Assembly (NCBI RefSeq): GCF_900167085.1
Contig: NZ_FUXA01000007.1
Coordinates: 124,001 to 188,000 of the forward strand
DNA: 64,000 nucleotides
DNA from: Eubacterium ruminantium
Lineage (GTDB): Bacteria; Bacillota; Clostridia; Lachnospirales; Lachnospiraceae
Direction of reading: 5' to 3'
Shown: piece by piece, positions 19,322-27,333 of the stretch
How the letters are laid out: every line of letters starts with the position of its first letter
How positions within the stretch are numbered: the first letter of the stretch is position 1
Made by a program: the position numbers and the translations under genes
Notes under the pieces: model-generated
What the model was told of the DNA's origin: nothing
What the model saw: only the letters and a program-made list of their open reading frames with translations
Database searches by the model: none

Positions 19322-20455
19322 TTAATAAACCTTTACACTTCCGGATCTTGTTCCAAGTGTAAATCTAGGTGATGAAGCATCATCATTAGCAACCTTGATG
19401 AAAACAGGAATAGTAGAAGTATTATCAACATTACACTGAATGCCGCTCTTATCATCCCCATCTACTCTTGGGCTTGAAGCTACATAAATCTTAAGATCTG
19501 AAGAAAGAATCTCTGATTCATACTGCTTATCACCAATCTTATAAGTTACATAATTTTTACCATCCTTCTCATAAACTGAGATATCAAGTGTTGCTGCATC
19601 ATTACCGTCATAAGTAACAAATGTTTCCTCTCTGTTAGGATCAGCTGCTACAATTACACCGGCTGATGATGTATCATTATCTGCTTTTACAAGAGCAATC
19701 TGGATATCATGATCTGTAGCGATTGCTTCACCGCCATCAGCATCATACTTGCTAGCTACAACTCCTGAAACCGAACCAGAACCTGTAAAGATATTACCAA
19801 CTCCGTTAGGAACATCTACATTTGGCTTCTCAGGTGTTCTGTTAGGTCCGCTAACTGCATAGAAGTTAAGAGCTAAAGATCCTGTATAAAGTTCCTGTCC
19901 TGTCTTATCATCAGCACTTCTAACACATGAAAGACTTGAAATATTGATGAAGTATTTATAGTTTGCAATATAATCAAGATAACTCTTCCATGATTCATAT
20001 GTTCCCTGATATGTAACAGGATATGTTACAAGGTAACATCTGTACGACTGATCATCTTCAGGCTCAACTGTTGCTGCAGCTGCTGCACCATCAGTAGCAC
20101 CCTGTCCAAGTGTATAGAACTCTGTCGGTCTTGGTAAACCGATACTTACATTCTTCCACTCGAGTTTTGTTTCAACGACTCTCATGAAGTCAACTGTTGT
20201 TTCCTGGTTAAGATCTGCAGGATACTTTGTAAGTTCCTTCTCGAAAGCTTTATTGTATACTTCAATTTCCTGAAGAAGCTGTTCTTTCTGTTTTGCCTTT
20301 TCATTAAGTTCTGCAAGTCTTGCTCTGAGTGTTACACACTCATCTTCAACTGTATCAATCTTATCCTGTGTCTTCTTATATGCAAATACATATCCCAGAA
20401 CAAGGATTAAGATTCCAAGTAATACTAATAAAATCTGTAAAGTTGATTTTTTCAT
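19322..20455 (-). CDS. pilO: PilO-like pilus assembly protein with extra C-terminal domain
   Basis: A 377-residue bitopic membrane protein. Residues 7-28 are a membrane helix, about 30-75 a coiled coil (DKIDTVEDECVTLRARLAEL), and about 100-215 a ferredoxin-like domain with the PilO-type pattern YPVTYQGTYESWKSYLDYI. Together these match PilO/GspM, which forms the periplasmic-side alignment complex with PilN. A Pro/Asn/Gly-rich linker (about 220-250) then leads to a roughly 130-residue C-terminal domain that ordinary PilO (about 200 residues) lacks; it may replace an accessory such as PilP, but I recognise no family. The start is the ATG after AGGAGG at 20453-20455, just before the pilMN stop is passed. 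Confidence 0.85.
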   Translation of the reverse strand: MKKSTLQILLVLLGILILVLGYVFAYKKTQDKIDTVEDECVTLRARLAELNEKAKQKEQLLQEIEVYNKAFEKELTKYPADLNQETTVDFMRVVETKLEWKNVSIGLPRPTEFYTLGQGATDGAAAAATVEPEDDQSYRCYLVTYPVTYQGTYESWKSYLDYIANYKYFINISSLSCVRSADDKTGQELYTGSLALNFYAVSGPNRTPEKPNVDVPNGVGNIFTGSGSVSGVVASKYDADGGEAIATDHDIQIALVKADNDTSSAGVIVAADPNREETFVTYDGNDAATLDISVYEKDGKNYVTYKIGDKQYESEILSSDLKIYVASSPRVDGDDKSGIQCNVDNTSTIPVFIKVANDDASSPRFTLGTRSGSVKVY

Positions 20456-20468
20456 GTTGTAATCCTCC

Positions 20469-22112
20469 TTATTCTGACTCTGATGCTGGTTCTTCAGCCG
20501 GAGCATCTGCTCCCTCTGATTCTTCACCTACTATATCTTCAAGCTGAAGTTCCTGGAATTTACATGTTAATGAGAAATCATATACAGATGCACCTGTCTT
20601 CTCATCTGTTGCAGAAGCAATAGAAGCAACATACACATCATCTATACATTCAATCTTCTTAAGGTTCATGATAAATTCTTCAATATCTTCATATGAAGAA
20701 GCACGTCCAGGAATGGCAATGCTTTCATCTGTAGAATTGTATGAATTGATTACAACATTTGTAGGCTGAGCCTTCTGAACTTCATTAACGAATTCAAGTG
20801 CCTGCTCATTCTTATGTCTTGTCATCATTGACATTGTCATAACATCAAGATATTTAGCCTTAGCATCATCATGTTCTGCTATGATTTTTTCGATTTCTTC
20901 AGCAGCCTTGATCTTAACTTTAAGATCTGCTCTTTCATCTTTCTTTTCTTTAAGTTTCTTATTCTGTAAGAACCAAGCAGCTGCAACTGCAATACAACAA
21001 AGTGCAACAAAGATAACGAAAGGAACTGTACTTATTCCACTACTTGCTGAAGCTTTTGCACCTGACTTACTGAGGCTGAATCCCATCGGATCCATAGCTG
21101 CTCCGATCGGAGCTATGAGATATACCGGGCTGTATACCTTAAGATCAATACCCGGATCAAATTTTATATTATATAAACTGTCCATAACCCTTGTGGAAAC
21201 ATTGAGCTGAATCTTAAAGAGTCCGTCTATTCCTTTAATGAGAGCACCGTCTCCTGTAAGGAATACATCGTCAATAGGGCTGTCAGGATTCTTACTTGCA
21301 TAATAATCCATAACACGTCCAATGTTGTTGATAAGATATCTGAAAGCACCTGTTGCTTCATTATCATCAAAATCAACAGTTATGATTCTATCATTCTGAA
21401 GAAGTGCCATAGCTGTTGTAGCATCAACACCTCTCTCTTCCATAACTACATTAACAACCGGATTAGTTCCATATGGTACTGTTCTCTGAAGGAGAAGCTT
21501 GTCACCCTGAACTATATTAAGAACAGTTGACTCACTACCAAGCTGAATAACCATTGTTGTAGCCTGCTCTGTTGTCTGTGTTTTGATAAGCTGAAGCATT
21601 GAGTTTCCGATGTAGTCAAGCGCCTCAACCTTGAGACCTGCAGCAGCACCGAGATCATAATATGATCTAACCATATTAGAAGGTGCAGCAACTGCCATTA
21701 CTCTCATCTTCTTATTGCCTTCAGCATCTGTGATTGTTTCCAAAAGAGAATGTGCGACAACGTAATCTTCTACATTAACAGGGAAATACTCTGATGCATT
21801 TGCATTGATGATTCCCGCAATCTTATTCTCTTTAACCTGAGGTATCTCTACCTCTCTGTTAACTATCTTTGTAGAGTTCATAACGAAGATAGCATTCTTA
21901 TTAGTAATTCCGGCCTGACTGAGCTGTGATCTAATCTCCCCTGCTATTCTGCCCTGATCTCTGATTATACCATCTTCATAAGAATCTTCCGGAGTCTCGA
22001 ACATGAGAACTCTGTGGATATTGGTCTGCTTCTTCTGCGAAGCAGAGATTTCGATGATAGTAATACTTTCGTTTGTGATGTCTATTGATAAGACTTTATT
22101 ACTTTTCGCCAT
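20469..22112 (-). CDS. PilM-PilN fusion protein (actin-like ATPase joined to membrane assembly protein)
   Basis: A 547-residue protein combining two normally separate pilus proteins. Residues 1 to about 335 are PilM, an actin/FtsA-like cytoplasmic nucleotide-binding protein (phosphate-loop-like SIDITNESITIIEI near the start, DVFLTGDGALIKGIDGLF near 275-295). Residues about 361-386 form a membrane helix (TVPFVIFVALCCIAVAAAW), about 387-430 a coiled coil, and about 430-525 a ferredoxin-like PilN/GspL domain (PTNVVINSYNS...AIPGRASSYEDIEEFIMNLKKI). An acidic Ala/Glu/Ser tail ends the protein. PilM normally binds the cytoplasmic N-terminal peptide of PilN, so the fusion makes that contact permanent. 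A strong GGGAGG precedes the ATG at 22110-22112; a possible regulatory leader lies just upstream. Confidence 0.88.
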   Translation of the reverse strand: MAKSNKVLSIDITNESITIIEISASQKKQTNIHRVLMFETPEDSYEDGIIRDQGRIAGEIRSQLSQAGITNKNAIFVMNSTKIVNREVEIPQVKENKIAGIINANASEYFPVNVEDYVVAHSLLETITDAEGNKKMRVMAVAAPSNMVRSYYDLGAAAGLKVEALDYIGNSMLQLIKTQTTEQATTMVIQLGSESTVLNIVQGDKLLLQRTVPYGTNPVVNVVMEERGVDATTAMALLQNDRIITVDFDDNEATGAFRYLINNIGRVMDYYASKNPDSPIDDVFLTGDGALIKGIDGLFKIQLNVSTRVMDSLYNIKFDPGIDLKVYSPVYLIAPIGAAMDPMGFSLSKSGAKASASSGISTVPFVIFVALCCIAVAAAWFLQNKKLKEKKDERADLKVKIKAAEEIEKIIAEHDDAKAKYLDVMTMSMMTRHKNEQALEFVNEVQKAQPTNVVINSYNSTDESIAIPGRASSYEDIEEFIMNLKKIECIDDVYVASIASATDEKTGASVYDFSLTCKFQELQLEDIVGEESEGADAPAEEPASESE

Positions 22113-22132
22113 CCTATAGCCTCCCTCGCTAA

Positions 22133-22191
22133 TCAGTAGTTTAAAAGAGCTTTCGCCCCATTTATACGCTGTCAGTGTGTAAAACTACTGA
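22133..22191 (-). promoter_or_regulatory. candidate structured leader RNA upstream of pilMN
   Basis: A perfect 10-bp inverted repeat (TCAGTAGTTT at 22133-22142, AAACTACTGA at 22182-22191) encloses a small stem capped by a GAAA tetraloop (GGGGC-GAAA-GCTCT on the minus strand, 22146-22159). The upstream arm can alternatively pair with ACTGAC (plus-strand GTCAGT at 22171-22176) to form a competing 6-bp hairpin. The element ends a few bases before the pilMN ribosome site and starts just after a terminator's T-run. I see no consensus core of a known riboswitch class. Confidence 0.45.
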
Positions 22192-22194
22192 CCG

Positions 22195-22233
22195 CAAAAA
22201 ACTAATTAAGCCGTTTTTTTTTACTTAATTAGT
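22195..22233 (-). terminator. second terminator between major pilin and pilMN
   Basis: On the minus strand ACTAATTAAG pairs with CTTAATTAGT (22224-22233 and 22201-22210) across an A-rich 13-nt loop, followed by a run of six T. The stem is A/T-rich and so probably weak or conditional. Confidence 0.6.
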
Positions 22234-22284
22234 CTAATTCAAGATTAAATATTTTAGTTACATAAAACAAAAAAACAATTATCT

Positions 22285-22328
22285 TTTTAAAAGATGTAAG
22301 GGTTTTACGACGAGTTAAAACCCTTACA
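22285..22328 (-). terminator. hairpin after the major pilin gene
   Basis: A perfect 13-bp stem (TGTAAGGGTTTTA, 22295-22307, with TAAAACCCTTACA, 22316-22328) and 8-nt loop lie 31 nt after the pilin stop, followed on the minus strand by TCTTTT. Such a hairpin could end most transcripts after the pilin or protect its mRNA end, raising pilin output over the downstream genes. Confidence 0.65.
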
Positions 22329-22358
22329 CCCAGTTTAAATTACTACAATAAGCAAATC

Positions 22359-22820
22359 TTACTTATACTTCTTGCATGTAACAGGCTGAATCTCCCACTC
22401 AGTATTAGTTGCATCTTTACCGATGTAAACTGAAAGAACTTCACCATTAACAGTTACGTTGTAGTATGCAGCCTTATCCTTTGTGTACTTAATGTCACAT
22501 CCACCAGCAAGTGTTGATTCCATCTCGCTCTTAAGATTATCACCAATTGCTGTTACAGCAACGTTTCCTTTTTTACCACCCTTTACAGAGCAAATAATCT
22601 GACCACTTGTAGCTTTAGCGATCTCTGAGTAACAATCTTCATCAGCCATAGCTGTCTGAACACCTGTTAATACTGTACCAGCTGCTGTTACATCATCAGC
22701 TCTTCTTGACTTGTCGATGTAACGGATAAGTGCAGGAGCGATAGCTGCTGCAAGGATTGCCATGATGGCAATAACGATAATAAGTTCTACGAGTGAGAAA
22801 CCTCTGTTTGTCTTCTTCAT
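22359..22820 (-). CDS. major type IV prepilin
   Basis: A 153-residue prepilin with leader MKKTNRG and mature start FSLVELIIVIAIMAILAAAI, carrying Glu5 and the long N-terminal assembly helix (continuing to KSRRADDVTAAGTVLTGVQTAM). Two pairs of cysteines lie in the soluble part (near residues 60, 74, 108 and 148) and could form disulfides. The size, single-copy position just after pilC, and hairpins isolating it from pilMN fit the major fibre subunit. The ATG follows AAAAGGAGAA. The assignment as major rather than minor pilin is inference from context. Processing needs a prepilin peptidase, not encoded in this window. Confidence 0.9.
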   Translation of the reverse strand: MKKTNRGFSLVELIIVIAIMAILAAAIAPALIRYIDKSRRADDVTAAGTVLTGVQTAMADEDCYSEIAKATSGQIICSVKGGKKGNVAVTAIGDNLKSEMESTLAGGCDIKYTKDKAAYYNVTVNGEVLSVYIGKDATNTEWEIQPVTCKKYK

Positions 22821-22901
22821 AATTGATTCTCCTTTTCATTTTGTTTTTTAGTTTTCTTCATAGTTTTAGATAATATATATATTCCGTTCCTCGTCTAACG
22901 G

Positions 22902-22907
22902 ATTATA
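22902..22907 (-). promoter_or_regulatory. possible -10 box for the major pilin gene
   Basis: TATAAT on the minus strand about 82 nt upstream of the pilin start. No good -35 box is visible at the usual distance. The leader between it and the gene is A-rich. Confidence 0.35.
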
Positions 22908-22941
22908 TCGTAACTATGTGTAACATATATGTGATCATATC

Positions 22942-22964
22942 AAGTTGCCTTCATAAGGCAACTT
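22942..22964. terminator. hairpin between pilC and the major pilin gene
   Basis: AAGTTGCCTT (22942-22951) pairs perfectly with AAGGCAACTT (22955-22964) around a 3-nt loop, 26 nt after the pilC stop. The minus strand lacks a clear T-run behind it, so termination of pilC transcripts is plausible but not certain. Confidence 0.45.
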
Positions 22965-22989
22965 TTGATATGCATTCACCAACGAGATT

Positions 22990-24195
22990 TTAATAACTGT
23001 CTACCGCATCGTACATACTCATGATTGGTGAGTAAATAGCAACTACGATAACACCAACAACTCCGGCAAGGACAACCATGATAAGAGGCTCCATCGCTGC
23101 CGATAATGATTCAACAGCAAGGTCAACTTCTTCTTCATAGTAATCAGCAACCTTAACCATCATATCTTCTATATTACCTGTTTCCTCACCGATATGCATC
23201 ATCTGAGGTAACATAATTGGGAATATATCCATATCTTTGATAGGTTTAGAAAGTGGAACACCTTTTGCTACCTGACTCTTGCATTCCATAAGTTTATCTC
23301 TGATAACCTTATTCTTCATAACCTTTGCAGTCTGATCAACTGCATCGATAAGGGAAATACCTGAAGCAAGAAGTGTTGAGAATGTTCTTGCGAATGTCGC
23401 AGCAGCTGTCTTGATAGAAAGATTTCCGAATACAGGCATCTTAAGAGCAAGACTTCCGAAGAACTGCTGTCCTGTAGGTGTAACCTTGAAGAATTTAATT
23501 CCTATAACAATACCTAATATTATAAAAAGAGGTAACCACCATTTGTGAACAAGGAAATTAGAGAAGTTAACAAGCATCTGAGTAGCCCCCGGAAGCTTTG
23601 TTCCCATTTCTTCAAACATATCTGAGAATGTAGGAATAACCTTAATCATCATTATTGCAACTACTACACCGATAACAACAAGTACAACAATTGGATAAGT
23701 CATCGCACTCTTAATCTTAGCTTGAATATATCCATCCTTCTCAAACTGTGTTGCAAGTCTTTCGAAACATACTTCAAGTTTACCAGACATTTCGCCGGCG
23801 GCAACCATGTTGTAAAGGATAGGTGGGAATATCTCAGGATTCAACTTAAATGCATCCGCAAGTGTTCCACCCTTCTGAACATGTGTCTGTGCTTCCTTAA
23901 GTGCTGTCTGAAGAGTTTTGTTCTCCATCTGTTCAGCGAGCATGTCCAACGCCTGAATGATTGGAACACCCGCACGAAGTATTGAACCAAACTGCTTACA
24001 AAAAACTGCAAGGTCTCTTGTTTTAACTTTCTTACGACCGAAATTGATCTGAATATCTTTATTCTCATCAATTTCCATAATGCTGAGACCTTCTTTTCTC
24101 AGTCTTTCTTTTGCAAGGTCAACGCTTTGAGCTTCTATAGAACCTTTCTTCGTTTTTCCAGAAGCGTCCATGGCCTTGTAATTATATTGTGCCAT
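22990..24195 (-). CDS. pilC: PilC inner-membrane platform protein (GspF family)
   Basis: A 401-residue member of the GspF/PilC family, the polytopic membrane platform on which PilB and PilT act to add or remove pilin subunits. It contains the family's two repeated T2SSF cytoplasmic domains (about 70-195 and 270-395), with the first-repeat pattern FCKQFGSILRAGVPIIQALDM and the second FARTFSTLLASGISLIDAVDQ, and three hydrophobic segments near 170-195, 220-240 and 375-395. The start is the ATG at 24193-24195 after GGAGG; a longer in-frame form would include that site. A separate promoter lies just upstream, so pilC and the pilin can be transcribed without pilB and pilT. Confidence 0.95.
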   Translation of the reverse strand: MAQYNYKAMDASGKTKKGSIEAQSVDLAKERLRKEGLSIMEIDENKDIQINFGRKKVKTRDLAVFCKQFGSILRAGVPIIQALDMLAEQMENKTLQTALKEAQTHVQKGGTLADAFKLNPEIFPPILYNMVAAGEMSGKLEVCFERLATQFEKDGYIQAKIKSAMTYPIVVLVVIGVVVAIMMIKVIPTFSDMFEEMGTKLPGATQMLVNFSNFLVHKWWLPLFIILGIVIGIKFFKVTPTGQQFFGSLALKMPVFGNLSIKTAAATFARTFSTLLASGISLIDAVDQTAKVMKNKVIRDKLMECKSQVAKGVPLSKPIKDMDIFPIMLPQMMHIGEETGNIEDMMVKVADYYEEEVDLAVESLSAAMEPLIMVVLAGVVGVIVVAIYSPIMSMYDAVDSY

Positions 24196-24245
24196 ACCAA
24201 TTCCTCCGAACATCTTTATAGATTTTTTGCCTATATCTTACGTTA

Positions 24246-24274
24246 ATAATACAACATACATGAATAATTTGCAA
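24246..24274 (-). promoter_or_regulatory. pilC promoter
   Basis: On the minus strand TTGCAA (24269-24274) and TATTAT (24246-24251) are 17 nt apart, close to the vegetative consensus. The predicted transcript starts about 44 nt before the pilC ATG. A palindromic TTGTTAACAA lies a few bases upstream of the -35. Confidence 0.75.
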
Positions 24275-24360
24275 TGTTTTTGTTAACAATTGATAAAAAT
24301 TTGGCAGTTTTTTCTATAAATAAATACTTAAATTTACTTTTTGTTTACAATTTCGACATA

Positions 24361-25416
24361 TTAGTACAAATTCTTATGCATACTACTCTGATCCTGAGCA
24401 TACATAAATGCCATATCTCTGGAAATGACACCTGTTCTATAAAGATCAACAAGAGCATCATCCATAGTGATCATTCCCGATCCCTTTGATGTCTGGATTG
24501 TTGACTCAATCTGATGTGTCTTAGCCTCACGTATCTGAGCTCTGATAGCAGGACTCGCAAGCATTACTTCAAACGCTGCAACTCGTCCCTTTCCATCAGC
24601 TGTAGGAAGAAGCTGCTGTGAGATAACTCCTTCGATAACCATCGCAAGCTGGATTCTTATCTGCTGCTGCTGATGAGGTGGGAATACGTCGATAATACGG
24701 TCGATAGTTGCTGCCGCGCCGATTGTATGAAGTGTAGAGAATACAAGGTGTCCGGTTTCGGCTGCTGTAATAGCAATCTGAATTGTTTCCGGATCACGCA
24801 TTTCTCCTACCAGGATGATATCCGGGTCTTCACGAAGAGCAGCTCTAAGTGCATTATCGAAAGAAAGTGTATCCATACCAAGTTCTCTCTGGTTAACTAT
24901 CGATTTCTTATGTTTGTGAATATACTCGATAGGATCCTCAAGAGTAATAATATGTGTTGCTAAGTTTTCATTTGCTTTATTAATAACAGAAGCAAGGGTT
25001 GTTGATTTACCTGAACCTGTAGGTCCTGTTACAAGAACAAGCCCTCTTTTCTTCTTATAAAGTTCAACAACTGAAGGTGGAAGCCCAAGAGCTTCAGGTC
25101 TTGGAATGACAGTATCGATCTTTCTGTACGCTGCTGCCATATTACCTCTATCCATGAATACGTTAACACGGAAACGACCTCTATCTCTTACTTGATATGC
25201 AAAGTCGCATTCACCTCTGTCCTTAAGTATTGCTTTGTGTCTGTCGTTCATGGTCATACCGATACTTTCTGCCGCATCAAGTGCTGAAAGCGGAGGTACA
25301 TCGACATCTATCAACTGACCATTTATACGAAGCTTAGGTGGTATTCCTGTTGCAATATGAATATCGGAAGCATTCTTCTCAATAGCCATACTCAGGAGTT
25401 CGTCCATATCGATCAT
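24361..25416 (-). CDS. pilT: PilT retraction ATPase
   Basis: A 351-residue hexameric secretion ATPase of the PilT/PilU type that depolymerises the pilus, powering twitching and DNA uptake. The Walker A motif GPTGSGKST lies near residues 129-137, the Asp box and Walker B DPDIILVGEMRDPET near 195-210, and the His box TGHLVFSTLHT follows. The PilT-specific C-terminal signature AIRAQIREAKTHQI (usual form AIRNLIRE) and the short N-terminal PAS-like domain separate it from PilB. It follows pilB in the same orientation after an 84-nt gap that holds a small CGCTC/GAGCG hairpin at 25476-25488. Its presence implies retractable, dynamic pili. Confidence 0.95.
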   Translation of the reverse strand: MIDMDELLSMAIEKNASDIHIATGIPPKLRINGQLIDVDVPPLSALDAAESIGMTMNDRHKAILKDRGECDFAYQVRDRGRFRVNVFMDRGNMAAAYRKIDTVIPRPEALGLPPSVVELYKKKRGLVLVTGPTGSGKSTTLASVINKANENLATHIITLEDPIEYIHKHKKSIVNQRELGMDTLSFDNALRAALREDPDIILVGEMRDPETIQIAITAAETGHLVFSTLHTIGAAATIDRIIDVFPPHQQQQIRIQLAMVIEGVISQQLLPTADGKGRVAAFEVMLASPAIRAQIREAKTHQIESTIQTSKGSGMITMDDALVDLYRTGVISRDMAFMYAQDQSSMHKNLY

Positions 25417-25500
25417 ATTGTATTCCCCTGTCCTTTCTTACTTTTCTTTGTTTTCATTTTATTCTTTATATTAAACGCTCAACGAGCGAATATATACAAT

Positions 25501-27222
25501 TTAATATTCATCTTCTGCTGTGTATGTGATCTTCTTCATCTCATCAAGTGATGTGATTCCGTTAAGAACATGTTTTGCAGCACTCATCTTAAGAGTAGAC
25601 ATTCCTTCTTCAAGAGCCTGAGCTTCGATAACATCAGCTGTTGCTCCTTTTGAGATAACCGCCTGAAGTTTTTTAGAAACAGGCATCATCTCGTATACAC
25701 CAATTCGTCCGGAATATCCTGTATTGTTGCAAAGAGGACAACCAACAGGTTCATAAACGACAACATCTTCGTCCATATCCTCTATACCAAGAGCTATCAT
25801 CTCTTCTTCATCCGCAAGTCGAGGTGACTTACAAGCTGTACAAAGACGTCTAACAAGTCTCTGTGCGATAACTCCTACTAAAGCATCACCAATGATATAA
25901 GGTTCAATACCCATATCAATAATACGTGTAACTGTTGAAGCAGCTGAGTTTGTATGGAGTGTCGAAACAACAAGGTGTCCTGTGATAGCCGCCTGAACTG
26001 CTATCTGTGCAGTCTCGCCGTCTCGAATTTCTCCTATCATTATTATGTCAGGGTCCTGACGGAGAATAGATCTAAGTGCAGCTGCGAATGTAAGCTCCGC
26101 TTTAACATTTACCTGTACCTGATTAATTCCGTCGATGTTAGCCTCGACAGGGTCTTCAACAGTGATAATATTAACATCTTCTGTATTAAGCTCAGAAAGT
26201 GATGTATACAGTGTTGTTGATTTACCGGAACCTGTAGGGCCGGTAACAAGTATAATACCGTGCGGGTTACTGAGGATTCCGTCGAATACTTCAATTTCCG
26301 CAGGTGAGAATCCAAGTCCTGACTTAGGTTTAGTAAGTCCATCCTTGGAAGTAAGTCTCATAACCGTTTTCTCTCCGTATACAGTAGGAAGGATAGAAAC
26401 ACGGACATCAAACTCTCTTCTATCAACCATGATAGTGATACGACCATCCTGAGGTTTTCTCTTCTCAGCAATATCCATACCGCCAATGATCTTAATACGA
26501 GCTGAAATAGCAGCAGCAAGGCTGTAATCATATGTCATAACCTGTTTAAGAGCACCGTCTATACGGTATCTAACTCTTACATATGTTTCCATCGGCTCGA
26601 TATGAATATCGGAACCTCTCTGTCTTACTCCACCTTCTATTATCTGATTAACAAGAAGAACGATCGGTGAATTATCAACATCATCATCAAGCTGACTTGC
26701 TTCTTCATCTGTAACTTCACCGGATGCTTGTTCTTTTCTATACTGCTCAGCAGCTTCCATAGCCTGAGCACTACCATAATACTTACCGATTACTTCATTA
26801 AGGTCTTCTTCAAAGGAAAGCATCGGTTCTACCTGAAGGCCGGAAGTTATACTTATATCATCTATAGCAACAAGATCCATCGGATCTGCCATTGCAACTT
26901 TTAATATGTTAGGATTATTCTCATCATATCCTACAGGCATTATCTTGTATTTATTTACAAGACTGTCAGGAACAAGTTTAAGAACCGCATCATCAACCTT
27001 AACACTCTTTATCTCGCAGTAGTCAATACCTGTCTGTGCTGTAAGTACCGTTATCAGAAGTTCCCTACTGATAAATCCCATCTGCATTATGATATTACCG
27101 ATTCTTCCGCCGCTTTCTTTCTGTTTTTCAAGTGCTTGCTGAAGCTGGTCCTCAGATATAGCGCCCGCTTCTACAAGAAGATCGCCTATACGAATCTTTT
27201 TTCTTACTCCAGATACTTTCAT
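25501..27222 (-). CDS. pilB: PilB extension ATPase with MshEN-type N-terminal domain
   Basis: A 573-residue GspE/PilB-family ATPase that drives pilus polymerisation. Residues about 8-150 form an MshEN (GspE N-terminal) domain with two consecutive motifs, RIGDLLVEAGAISEDQLQQAL and RIGNIIMQMGFISRELL, close to the pattern that binds cyclic di-GMP in MshE. The Walker A GPTGSGKST is near residue 328, Walker B DPDIIMIGEIRDGET near 385, and a zinc-binding tetracysteine (CTAC near 460, CPLC near 494) follows, as in PilB/GspE. It is the first gene of the locus, with its own extended -10 promoter. Binding of c-di-GMP is inference from motif similarity. Confidence 0.95.
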   Translation of the reverse strand: MKVSGVRKKIRIGDLLVEAGAISEDQLQQALEKQKESGGRIGNIIMQMGFISRELLITVLTAQTGIDYCEIKSVKVDDAVLKLVPDSLVNKYKIMPVGYDENNPNILKVAMADPMDLVAIDDISITSGLQVEPMLSFEEDLNEVIGKYYGSAQAMEAAEQYRKEQASGEVTDEEASQLDDDVDNSPIVLLVNQIIEGGVRQRGSDIHIEPMETYVRVRYRIDGALKQVMTYDYSLAAAISARIKIIGGMDIAEKRKPQDGRITIMVDRREFDVRVSILPTVYGEKTVMRLTSKDGLTKPKSGLGFSPAEIEVFDGILSNPHGIILVTGPTGSGKSTTLYTSLSELNTEDVNIITVEDPVEANIDGINQVQVNVKAELTFAAALRSILRQDPDIIMIGEIRDGETAQIAVQAAITGHLVVSTLHTNSAASTVTRIIDMGIEPYIIGDALVGVIAQRLVRRLCTACKSPRLADEEEMIALGIEDMDEDVVVYEPVGCPLCNNTGYSGRIGVYEMMPVSKKLQAVISKGATADVIEAQALEEGMSTLKMSAAKHVLNGITSLDEMKKITYTAEDEY

Positions 27223-27287
27223 ATTTTTCCCTCTCTCACCACGGCATCGCCCCCGCCGTATATATATTATGTAAATACAGACAATTT

Positions 27288-27296
27288 ATTATATCA
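27288..27296 (-). promoter_or_regulatory. extended -10 promoter for pilB-pilT
   Basis: TGATATAAT on the minus strand is a perfect extended -10 (TGn plus TATAAT). The -35 region (TTTTAA-like) is weak, which is common for extended -10 promoters. The leader is about 60 nt. Confidence 0.55.
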
Positions 27297-27333
27297 CACT
27301 TTTTTCACATTTAAAAGTATATATATTATTATT

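Noticed and set aside
22133-22191. Pilus leader considered as a known c-di-GMP riboswitch (GEMM-I or type II)
   Set aside because: A GAAA-capped stem is present, but the conserved ligand-binding core of either class is not recognisable.
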